The notes below the pieces were generated by a model. That model was not told where the DNA came from and searched no databases. It worked only from the letters and a program-made list of their open reading frames with translations. Positions 48,896-60,800 of a DNA stretch of 64,000 nucleotides are shown in pieces. The stretch is from contig JAMJFZ010003643.1 in assembly GCA_026225945.1 (NCBI GenBank), positions 1 to 64,000 on the forward strand, read 5' to 3'. The position numbers and the translations under genes are program-made. The first letter of the stretch is position 1; the number at the start of each line of letters is the position of its first letter. The stretch comes from Cricetomys ansorgei. Lineage: Eukaryota; Chordata; Mammalia; Rodentia; Nesomyidae.

Positions 48896-48994
48896 TTCTT
48901 AGAATTCATATGCCATTTTAGGTATTTGAAACCACAGAATTAGCATATCATGGTGGCACAAGGTTTAAATAGTAGGAAAATGGTCCACTGCATA
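48896..48994 (+). promoter_or_regulatory. Csn1s2a: Csn1s2a proximal promoter (STAT5, milk box, TATA-like)
   Basis: TTCTTAGAA at 48896-48904 is the same STAT5 palindrome as in Csn1s1. ACCACAGAATTAGCAT at 48931-48946 matches the other two promoters at 15 of 16 positions. TTTAAATAG at 48964-48972 is identical to the Csn1s1 TATA-like box. The STAT5-to-TATA spacing is 68 bp, against 69 in Csn1s1. This pins the promoter about 1.25 kb upstream of the signal-peptide exon. Confidence 0.78.
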
Positions 48995-49037
48995 ACATTG
49001 GCTACCAATTCCTCTGGTCTTCCATTTGGAAAATAAG
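48995..49037 (+). other. Csn1s2a: Csn1s2a exon 1 (5' UTR, predicted)
   Basis: The start is set about 31 bp from the TATA-like box by analogy with Csn1s1. The exon ends TTTGGAAAATAAG before the donor GTAACA at 49038. Intron 1 would run to 50244. No transcript evidence is available. Confidence 0.55.
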
Positions 49038-50244
49038 GTAACATTTCATATATTCGTTCTCTTACAGTATATACTGAAAAATATTTCAAATTCTGTTAAT
49101 TCTCTCCTGCACAATAAAATCATGATAGAGGTTAAAATGGCATTATCAGTACTGTATACATTGCTCGAGATATTTTAAATTTATACAAATTTGTCTTCTG
49201 TCTTCTTTCAATTTTTAGTAGCTAAAATGTAAAAAATAAAATCTTCATTGTGATACTGTATCTTGAGGTTGTTTTGTAAAGTCAGGAGTAAGTAAGATAA
49301 TGTTTTGTTTTGTTTTTTTAATCTACCAACTGTTTACTTTGCTTGTGGGCTTTGGACCACTTGAATCAACTAAAAATTTGAGAAGAAATTAAATGCCTGC
49401 CAACATTAAAAAATTATTCCAAAGGTTGAAGATGTTACTACAAAATGTCTAGCTAGAACAGTGACTGACACATAGTAACTGCTGATAAGCATAGTTATGA
49501 GAAATGTACTTTTCCATCTAGATAAGAAGGTGCTTATTTAAGAACTAACATGCAGAATATATTTCTAAAGTAAGCTCTAAAAATATCTACAGAGTAAAAT
49601 GTGAAAAGAAGACATCAGAATCATTTTATTTCAGTGTTTAACAGAGAGAAGAAATTAGTGTACAGACTCGGAGAACATTGTAGAATTAACTTCTCAATGA
49701 CTATAGAGTTAGAGGTTTCTCTAGCTGAGTCTGATCTCAGAGATTGTGGAATCAGGTCCCACCAGTCTGGAATGCCAAAATGAAGGCTGGTTAATACCCA
49801 GTGGCTTCAGCTTTGGGTTTCTAGCCAGAGGAGAGTTGGAATGTTCATGGCCCAAGACTCAGCCAAGTCCCATTTCTATCTATTACTTGTCTTCGTCAGG
49901 GTGCAAGGCTTACTTGACCTAAATCTAATTTCAGAAAGTTTCTGTTGTATTTCATTCTTCTGATAATCATTCTTCACAAAATGTCCATCTGTTGAGATTG
50001 CTTCTAAGAACTGACTGTGTCAGAATGAAACATCCACATTTTAGCAAACATGGCTTTTATGTATATCCTAAAGGGAAAAAAAGTCTCATAAATCGTGATA
50101 TTTCTATTTGTATTCTTAAAATTCCTCAATGTTTCCTATTTTATTCAGCCTCATTACGTTTATCCATTGCATGTATAACAATAGATAAATGTCATTGTTT
50201 CAATGAAAAGATAAATTATTAATTTTCTATACATGCTTCTATAG

Positions 50245-50307
50245 GACCAAGAAACCATGAAGTTCTTCATCTTTATCTGCCTGGTGGCTGTTGCTCTGGC
50301 AAAGCAT
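50245..50307 (+). CDS. Csn1s2a: Csn1s2a exon 2: start codon and signal peptide
   Basis: The acceptor TTCTATAG precedes GACCAAGAAACC, the ATG at 50257 and 17 codons, and the donor is GTAAGT. The 63-nt exon has exactly the same length, ATG offset (12 nt) and phase as exon 2 of Csn1s1 and Csn2. Confidence 0.95.
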
Positions 50308-53300
50308 GTAAGTGAACAGGGACACACGATGCTATAGGTCCCTTTTTGAATTATGGAAAGAGTGAATATTTTGCGATATGAAGGCATTGGCAGCAATGAA
50401 TAAAGACTGAGCCTTAAACCTTAGTATATATGTATATTAACGATAGTAATGACCCGACTTTATGTGATATACAAAAGTGGATAGCCATGCTGCAAAGTGT
50501 CAACACTGAGAAGATGCAAAGAGTGAAGATAGTGGGAGAAAGGAGCTGCTTCCCTTCCATAGTATGTTGTAATTTATGTTAGATTCATCTAGAGGAGCCA
50601 TTTCTACTTGTAGTGTGTTCTGTAAGTATAGGGAAACTCCACCATCATAATATGAATTTCCAAAGCCAGTTGTCAATGGATCCTGTCACTCTTGATTAAA
50701 ACATAGTCTAGAAATCATGACAAAATACACATAGGGCCATTTAGGGCTGGCAAAATGGTTCAATGGATAAAGCACTTGGCGCATGAGCACAAAGATGGAA
50801 TTTGGATTCCCAGGAGCCATGTAAAACCTCCAGTGGGCAGCTCGATGCCAGCCTGGAAATTCAAGCATTTGGAAAGCAAAGACCGACAATGAGTCCATAA
50901 ATTCCAGAACAAACAGGCTTACTAGGTTAGCCCAGATCAGGGAACTCTGAGTTCAACAGAGAGATCTTGCCTCAGTAAATAAGGTAAGACAATAGAAGGC
51001 ACTCATACTCAGCTCATGTATGAATGGGTGCCCCTGCCCACACACATGCAAACGTGAATACATACACACACACACACCATAAACATAACAAGAAGGACCT
51101 TGTAATGGAATATAAATATTAGTCAGTTTGAATTTGAGTGTAACTTATTTTCAAAAAGAAACAACAACAAACAAACTAGTAAAGAAATAATAGCAATGGT
51201 AAAGCAATAGTAATGATGACGATGATGTCACAAAATACCAAGCACATGATAATGCACTTTGAAATACCTTCTTAAGACAGCTTGTAAATCAATCTGCATA
51301 TATAATCATACCAATAGTTTTAGTCTTTCAACATTATCACTACCCTCATTCTAGCCTAAATTTTCATTCTAGAATAAAGAAATTAATGTATGCAGAAAAT
51401 AATATGATGCTTTGGAAACACTATACAGGATCAGTGCCTTCTTTTCTTTATTTTTATTGTTAGTATAAATGATATCTTTTAAATAAAAACAAATCATACA
51501 TACGAAAGTGTAACAGTGTAATTAGCAAATGATAGTTCAAGATCTTCAAGCCTAAGTGTTAGAGTTGTTCCATACTCCCATCATGTGGGTCCTGGGGAAC
51601 GTACGCAGGTCCTTGTGCTTGGTGGTGGATATCTTTGCCCGCTGAGCCATCTCACTAGCCTCAGGTTTTTGTTTTTTGGTTTTTTTTTTACTTCCACTGT
51701 CATTAAGCAGTATAAAAAGAGATACACTTTACCATTTTAAATAAAATTTAATTAAAAGTTAAATAGAGGTTAAATTTGTGTTTGTTTTTATTTATTTAGG
51801 AGGTAAAGGATCAATCCTCCAGTGAGGTAAGGTACTTTATTATGAAGACCAATTCTGCCACCTAGTAGTAGATTATATGTCTTGGTTCATTCAGACTTTT
51901 ATGAACAGCAATGATACTACTTAAAGCCATCGAAAAGTCAAATTCCATCCACTGAAATAAAAAATTGTGGGGAAAATAAACCAAAATATGCAACAACATC
52001 AAACTTCCCCATGCTGATGGAGTCATCATTCAGTGCTTCTGATGTTAGTATAGGAATCCCATTGTGTTGTGAAAGATGATGGTGATTTGCTATGTCTACT
52101 TCTGGGGTGCTGAATGTGGGCATATCTGCATCGATGTAGGGCCCCATTTTCTGGATGCCTTATCCCATGATTTACTAACAGATCCTAGTTCAATGGCACT
52201 CAACAAATTGTCATGCTTTCCTGCCATGATTTTACTTAAAAAAGAAATATTTTCAAAAAGATGTAGAAAAAAGTAAAAATTTCCTTCCCTTTCTGCTATT
52301 GTCATCTCAAAAATCAGTCTTATAAAATTTCTATATGCAATAGTCAGTGTTCATCAGTAATTTTTGAATAGTACAGGTAAAAGTATTCCTAAGTAATCAA
52401 AATACATTATCATTTTTCCCTAAGGAATCTGCCAACATCTATCATGGAGTAAGTCATATTTTCTTATATTAAATATATTTTTAAATATTTTCAATTTATA
52501 TGGCAATGAAATTAATGTAATTTATTTCTTTTCATAAGTACAAGAAGTCCAATGATGTGTTTGTCCAAAGAAGCCAGGTAAAATTGATTTATTAATGTCT
52601 TTCCCACCCATTTGCCAAAATGACTGTTAGTCTTTTCAACTTTGAATTTCAAATGGTCATTTTCTTCACAACCTTAGTTAGCTATGATGAAATAATGTAA
52701 AAAGACCCCACAAGGATATGTATGGTTCATTTTGGAGCCATATTTTCAAAGGGTTATTTCAATATGAACCTATAAAGTGGAGTTAAGCAGTACTATACTT
52801 TTTTCTAAGTAAAATGTGTTTTGCCTTATTTCTCTTATTTCTTATTATTTCACAAATAATATGAATGTACCTAATAATATGTATGTACCTAATTGTATGT
52901 ACCTAATTCTTTATAAACTAAAAAAAAATAGAAGTAGATGTTCGAACTGGTGGGAGATTTTTACTCACCTTAATTAGATTTTATTAACAGCATTTATACT
53001 TGATATGAAATATTACTAGCATCCCACAGACTTTTCACGATATCTCTCCTTAAATAAGCCAGAAGATGAAGTCTAATCATTTGAACTGTCATTTGACTCT
53101 AGCTGCACTAATTTTATGTTCTGTATGTTCACCAGAACCCAAATAACTTGGACCCTTCCCATCTATTCTCCCAGTGTGGTTAATGATCAGTGCCTATGAA
53201 TCATGATTTGGTACTTTACCTCTATTTTGTGTATTAGCAGTTCATTAGGAAATTAATATGATATGGAGTCAACACAATTGCTGCTTCTCAAAGAATATTG

Positions 53301-54813
53301 TTGCAAAATCTATCTTCTTTTCACCAATCCTTTTGTTTTATTTTTACTTTATTTATCAAGGACTCTGCTAGCAGTTCATCCAGTGAGGTAAGATATTGTT
53401 TATTCTGTTTTTGGGAAATCATAATTTGAACATAGTGTTCTGTAATAGCTTGATAATTTCTCTCTGAGATACAGATAGAAACATTCAAGGGAAGAAATGT
53501 AAATCAAATATCATCCTGTCATAGCTTAAACTGACTGAATTCATAAAAATAATTATTTATCCTACCCCATTCTCTGCTGTATATGCAACTCCATGAGAAG
53601 CTGAATCAGCAATTCTGAGTTGAGCTAAACATTCTACATTTCACCACATACTTGATATGATGCTGCCACATTAAACATTCAGAAACACTTTAATAGTGTT
53701 AAAAGAAGATTTGGGTCAGTTATGTAAGTTGCCAATAACCACTATATCTTTGGTTGATGAGCACAGTGGAAACAGGTTGAAGTATGCCTTAAGAGGCTGG
53801 CAGCACTGTCTTGGGTCATAGTCGAGAGCCTATGACATTGTAAGATTCCTAAACTCTTCACAGCCAATGTCTCAGGAAACAAATCTCAGCCTTTCTCTTA
53901 ATATAAGCCTCAGTCTTGACAGAACTACCGTATCTGTCATTGAGCAAAGACTCAAGAGGCTTAGTTTACCCCACTTCCCTCCAAACATGCCCCCCACTCT
54001 ATTTTTGAGACAGGTACTCAGAGTCTAACTCTATAACTATGTAATCCAGGTTGGCCATGAATCCATAGTAATCCTACTGCCTCAGTTTACAGAGTATGCT
54101 GGGATTACAAGTATGAGTTTACATTGGGGCTGGCCTTACTTATTTTGGTCATTTTGTCAAGACATAGACACATTCAAACATTGTCTGCATAAAGTAATAT
54201 TAAATTAAGTGTTAAAATTAAAGTATATTCTAATTATACTATTAATTTGGTAGAGGGAAAAAGAAAATTAGAGCATTCTAATGGACAGTTAGCCTATTTA
54301 ATTCTTGAATGGCTTAATATCTGGGTGATTGGATTTAAATAATTGCCCCTAACTTTCTACTAAAATCATTTGTATTTAACAATCACTATATCATTCAAGT
54401 AAAGCTACTTTCCATGTTTTTCATTAGGAATCTGCTGAGGCAAGCAATGAAGTAAGTGATTATAATTCAGCTAAGTTGCTTTTATTAGCAGCAGACTTGT
54501 CTGTGTCTCCCTGACATGTGCAATGTGTTTAACAGCACCTTGTCCAGTCTGAGGAACAAAAGATCAACCGAAACCAACAGGTAAGTTTACCATAATCATG
54601 TCATCTCTTCCCACAAAAATATTTAACACCAAAGTTTGATAAAAATTGTTACCATAATATGTGGATATTATCTTTAAAATATTGAATTAACTTTTAACAA
54701 TACTTGGCCATTTAACCAAATTCAAAAGACCTTTAAAAATTCAGAAAAAAAATATTTTAACTGATTTACTTGAGATGCTTGTGTAATATCTTAGTCATGC
54801 AATTACTCAAACT

Positions 54814-54864
<51 letters not shown>

Positions 54865-57800
54865 GTATGTGTGTGTGTGTCTCTCTCTCTTTCTCTCTCT
54901 CTGTCTCTCTGTCTCTCTCTCTTAATAAATCTGGTTGTTGTTTTTTATTTTTGGTTTTTCAAGACAGAGTTTCTCTGTTGTAGCTCTGGCTGTCCTGGAA
55001 CTCACGCTGTAGACCAGGCTGGTCTTGAACTCACAGAGATCTGCCTGCCTCTGCCTCCTGAGAGCTGAGATTAAAGGCGTGTGCTGCCGCCACCACCACC
55101 CGGCCAAACTGCTTCTCTTTAAATCAACAACAACAAAAAAAAAATAGATAATTTAAGATCAAATGATACTAAATGTTCTCATTCTAAAACACATTTGGTG
55201 ATGCAATCCATTTCCAAGAGACAACAAAAATATGCAGTGCAAGACAAAATTAGAGTCTTGAAATCGGGCAAATTCCTTTCCAACTTTAGCTCCTCAAGCA
55301 GTTACTTAACTTCTCCAATCTCCATCTTCCTTAACCTAAAATGAGCCACTGACATTACAGCTGAGGGTTTTCAAAGGATGTTAGGGGACAATTGTGAGCT
55401 ACATAGTGAAAGTTTGCAAAAATTAATAAATGAAAGGATAACAGTCATTGATTTTATACATGTAGTAAAAATCCATTTTAAGACTATCACACCAAAACAG
55501 TTTCGTATTGTAGCCTTAAAAACAAAATAAAACAATCTATTTTAAAGAAATAGATATCTATATTCTTTCATCATACCACATTTGTACCCTTCCCTTAGCA
55601 CTCCCCTCCCATACAGCTCTCGCTTATGCACCCATCCAACACTGACACCCACACAGAGATGTGCTGGTGTTCCTCTCCACTTCTGCTTAATTATATCTAT
55701 GTGGACTGGAAGTTGTCCGAAAGTAAATGTATTTTTATGTAGTTGTAACTTTAATTAACATAGTAATTTGTAGTCAATTAGCCATGGCCAAACCAAAGTT
55801 GGAGCATCCCAGAATGGGTATAGAAGATAGGTAATATACAAGTCACTGAACCCATCAGATCACATGATTTCAGGGAAAGTGATGCTGTAAGACATTAAGA
55901 TGTTATCCCACAGCAGAGAAAATGTAATCATAACTGTTTCAGAGTACAGGCATCAAGCTTCTTGAGCCAAATGTGAAAAAAAGAAATAGCAATGTCAGAT
56001 AGTTCCTTGATAACTCTCAACTTCTGCATTTACATAGGATTTTGTCCTTTACATACTGTAAAAGCTAACTTCTTCTGGAATCCTACACTAATAAAGTTCA
56101 CATCGTTCACTTTTACTTTGCAGTATATAATGAAATGTCTTTTACTTAGTGCGTTGGCATAGTTTTGATATTTATATATATATTTTATTTCATACAAATA
56201 TACTCTGATCCATAGTGAATAGCCAATACATAAATACTGGTACATTTATTTCCTTCTAGAAAAAAATCAAGGAATTTCCCCAGGACTTTTCCTTACCCCA
56301 GTTTTGCGTACCCATTCAACAACAGCAGACTGATATGAACCAGTGGGCCCAGAGTAAGACCATCCATAATATTCCCACCCAGGTGAGTGCTCCATTTTTC
56401 TTTTGTGCTGTTTTCACTGTTACATTCATTTGAAAACTAATTAACTGAAGGAAAATGTTCCAATCAATTTAAACATAGAAAGTAAAAACCAATTTAATAA
56501 CATTTTCTAGAATACAAATTAAATCAAATCATGTAGGCAAATTATTATAAAAAGCACTGTTAATAATTCAAAGGAAATTGAATTACATATAACTCTCACA
56601 AATACATATTCATGTGTGATTTGATGTGATTGTGACAGCATGTCTGTGAGGCTGAGAATATTGTCTTCATTTTTAAAAGGAATCTGAAGTCTAAAGAACT
56701 CAGTCCAACTGCTAAGTTCTATTTCATGTGTCCACTTCAATGATGCGTTTTGGCTTAGGAAAGTCTTTGAAACAGGAGAAATGAGTGTCATGTAGGGACC
56801 AATAAGGAGGCAGGAGCTTTTCTGTAGCTGGAAGTGTGATGTCAGTTGTATCGGGAGCCAGTTGTTGAACTGCCAAAAAAAAGCCACGTGGCACGTGACC
56901 TTGGGCACATGATCATCCTTCTCTGTGCTTCTTCTGTTTAGAGTCTGAATTACTTTTTTAAGAGTCTCCTGGAAGCTAAGAAGCCATCAGTATCATTAGA
57001 GTAAATATGCTTTCATATATTATCTTGAAAGCTAGATAACTTTGAAATACCTTAAATGTTAAAATCCCTTGCATCTGATACAGAAAGGTTTTGATGTTTT
57101 ACTATGTCCAGAAGATGGCAGAGTTGGGAAGCAAAGATTGCAGATTAGTTAGTGGATCTCAGCTGTTAGACAACAATCAGACATCATTTTTTGCAAGCAG
57201 AACAAGAAATTACTTAATGTTTAAGTCCTTCTTATAATAGTAATATTTCATGTGTTTCTGTTTTTGAGAATTTCATATGTAAATAATGGGTTCCATTCCT
57301 CCTCCCTCCCACTCCTCAAATTCATGGGCTTTTATTCTTTAATTAATTATTACATATAAAGCATATATGTCCTCCTGGGATCGGCTATCCTATCAGGAGG
57401 TATTCCCTGGGCAAAACTGTTTCTCCCTCCCTCAGAAACCATTACTTTGTCTGTAGCTCCTCATCTAGCATCCCCTCTTCATCATGAAACCCCACAAGAA
57501 CCTCCCATCCATGTTGTCATGCCAATTGATATTGACATATTTTAGGTCTTCTTTTTAGGCAACCTAATTGTTGAGATTTCCTAGGTGTAGCTTCTTTGTC
57601 ATATCTAGAAGACACAGTCTCATAGCAAGTACACTGGTTCTCTGACTCAGACAATATTTTTGCTCCCTCTCCCTTCATGTTCCCTGAGCCTCCTATGAGA
57701 GAGTTGTAGTTATTTCGTGGAGGATGGCACCTCCAAGTAAGTTTTTCTCTAAATTTTGACCAGTTATGCCTATCTCTAATGGTCTCCATTTTCTTGAGGC

Positions 57801-60800
57801 AGGGTGGCATGTTATTTTGATGAGAGGTGAAAGCTGCAGTCACCAGTGGTGTAAGCATGGGTCCTTCTAATGCAGTTGGAAACTACATAGGTCAGTTAGC
57901 AGATCTCAGCTGTTAGCCAACAATCAAGCAGCTAAATAATATCATCAAATAAAGTAGACTCTGTAGCAAACAGGATGTGCCTGTCATCAAGTGTTCCTTC
58001 ATGCTTCATGAAGTCACCCAGAGTTATGGAGAGTTATTACAGAAAAATACACGTTTTACTCCTCATGGCTGTGAATTTGCTGGAGATTCATTTCTCTGCC
58101 TGACAAATCCAGCATCTCTATGAGCAAGGTCAGTGGCTCCAACTAGAAGTTTTAAAGCCAACCTTTAAAGCAGAATAGAATAATAGTCTGGAATGTCTAG
58201 TGTTTAAACATGACAGAAGAACATGTGGCAAAAATGGAGACACGGAAGGAGCTGTAGCTAGACAACTACTTGTAAATAATCTCTTAGGATGTTTGAGTGC
58301 CATTCCCATAATGTGAGACTCTAATTATGATATTCTTCTTACAAATTAAGTCCATTAGGACTTAACACTGTAACAGATGTGAACATGTTTCAGTGATTTC
58401 TTTTTGTCAGTAAACAATGTACGTGAAGTTATATAACGTCTTGAAGATTTATTAGATTGCATACAAAGATATGCCTGAGTGATTTTGATGTAAATAAAAT
58501 GATTGTTCACATATGGCATACCGATACTGTAAAACTGCCATTTCCTAATTAATTTCTAATAAATACTTTTTTCTATAAAGGGTAATAAATCCTATGCCAT
58601 CCCCTTAATCACCATTCACCTCTGATGCTCTATCTTTAAGGCTGTATCTTTGGCATATATATGTTTTGGTGTCTCCCTGATCACAAAGTCAGTTTTCTAG
58701 GGAAGCTAACGTAGAGAATTACATATGCCATATATATGCAACTTTAAAATGAGGGTACTTCATGCTTTTCAGGGAGTACATTGACTTTTTCTTTTTCAGG
58801 CCCAGCTAATCTTAATTACTACTTATCTTTTTGTTTGGTCATTGGCTTCTTAAAAGCCCCTTTGCTCAGCTACAGATAAATTTCAGTTATAAGCAGGTGG
58901 TAAATACACTATTACTTTGCCACATTTCTATTCTTAAGCTATTTTTTTTTTGTCAATAAGATGTTTTTCTCATTTAATCTAGAGGATGCCTGCTTCATAT
59001 CATTATTTTCAACATTTATTTCAAAACTGAGTACACATTTTCTTAACTGTGGAATATAAAAGAATGTTAAAATACTTTATCACCTTCTGTAGAGGGGTCT
59101 CTGTGATTTTAAATATGATGATGCGATCATCTACAATCACACCGTAAACTAACTCTCAAACACAAAATACATTTAGAAAAATTTTTTTCAAGCACAGATC
59201 ATTTGTATATTGCTATTACACTTGACCCTCAGATTTTTCTTCCAAGAAAGGACCAATTGAAATAAGTGACCTCAAGAAAGGGATATTCTACTTGGCTATC
59301 TGATAAGGTTATAAACTGAAACAGTTTCATTTTTTTATAGAAAAAAAAAGGACAACTTCTCTAGATAAAACATTTTCCCCATGGGGAAAAAAAAAAAATC
59401 TAGTACCAGATAATCCTACACTAGACTTCCTTATTAAAATTATTATTTTGTGCAAAAAGTTAGCGTTACAGACATGGACATCTTTATTTACCAGTTGTAA
59501 AAAACCTATATAGTAACAAATGAAAGCAATGACATTCAAATTAACGGGAGAGATTTACACAGTGTGGAATCAGAACAAAAACGGCCCATATGACCTTTGA
59601 TGGCGATCACTGAACTCAGTCCTGGCGTTCATCCTCAGTTTTGTGTGTTGTGCTTTCCAAGTGTGGAAGCAAGTCTTCGTATCAGAACTGATTTCAAAAC
59701 CTCTCCTTATTGATGCCATATGCCAACTCCCTAGAGGCACCTAGAATGGCAGCCAATAAGTTACATAGCTTTATTCTCTTGTGTTTTACCTAAAATAAAT
59801 GAAAAAAGAAAACACTAAAGAAAGTAATATTTTACTAGAGAAATAATTTGGTGTATTATTTGTTTCTTTTTCTAAGGAATCCGTCAGCATCATTGTGCAG
59901 GTGAGTCATGACTATCAAAACTACATAAACTTTTAAAACTTTGCCTTTGATCTTACAGTTAGTGACTGAACGAGTGTTACTTAGCATGAATGTCTGCCGG
60001 TCAGTGGATAAACCGCATTCTTATTTCCCATTAGAAATTGAGATATCACTGTTTTGTGGGTTCAATACTTATAAGACCCTAAGAGTTCTAAATTTGTTGT
60101 TATTAGAGTTAATTAACTAAGCAAATATTTACCAACTTGTTCTGAAATTAACTCTCATAAAAATTGTATTTAAAGACAACCCAAGGCACAAGTATGGATG
60201 TTTTATATCCAAATACTTATTTAGCATAATTGCAACAAGTAGGGTATTATTTAAAACATTTTACTAGGTTAATAAAATTCAACACATGAAAGTATTCATT
60301 TAGGAAGCATATAGTTAACAAACACTATCTCACCTAAAAGATTCTAGGTCTTAGGACCAAAAAAAAAAAAAAAAATGAGTAAAATGGGCAAACTCCATTT
60401 AGAGTTTGTACTCAAATAAAACAGTAAATTTTTGTTTCTATTATTTGAGGAATTCAGAACTAACTCAGACAGTAAAAGTAAGCAAATCATCATGCTTGAG
60501 TTTATGTCAGATGGACAAATCTTGCTTTGGTCAAGTATGAATTTGGCAAAGTAAGCAGGGTGTTCAATTCAGTATGTAACATTCTTTCTTGCTTCTTTAA
60601 GGGAATCCTGAAGAAGATTATTGATGCGGTAAGTTTTTCAGTTTTATGCTATCATTTGTAGCTTAAAACATTTATAAACCATGACGCTTACAAACCAGTA
60701 TGCTTGAAATGTCATTTATTGATAAAGCAGATTTATTTTAGAAGCATGAAAGTAAATTTTAGTGGTTTATTATTTAAAATTTCCCTTTGTTTGTGATTCT

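Noticed and set aside
56519..56908. 129-codon minus-strand open frame
   Set aside because: It lies in Csn1s2a intron 9, has no family resemblance and is most likely random.
57517..57858. 113-codon minus-strand open frame
   Set aside because: It falls wholly inside an L1 3'-type repeat fragment that is non-coding in the family.
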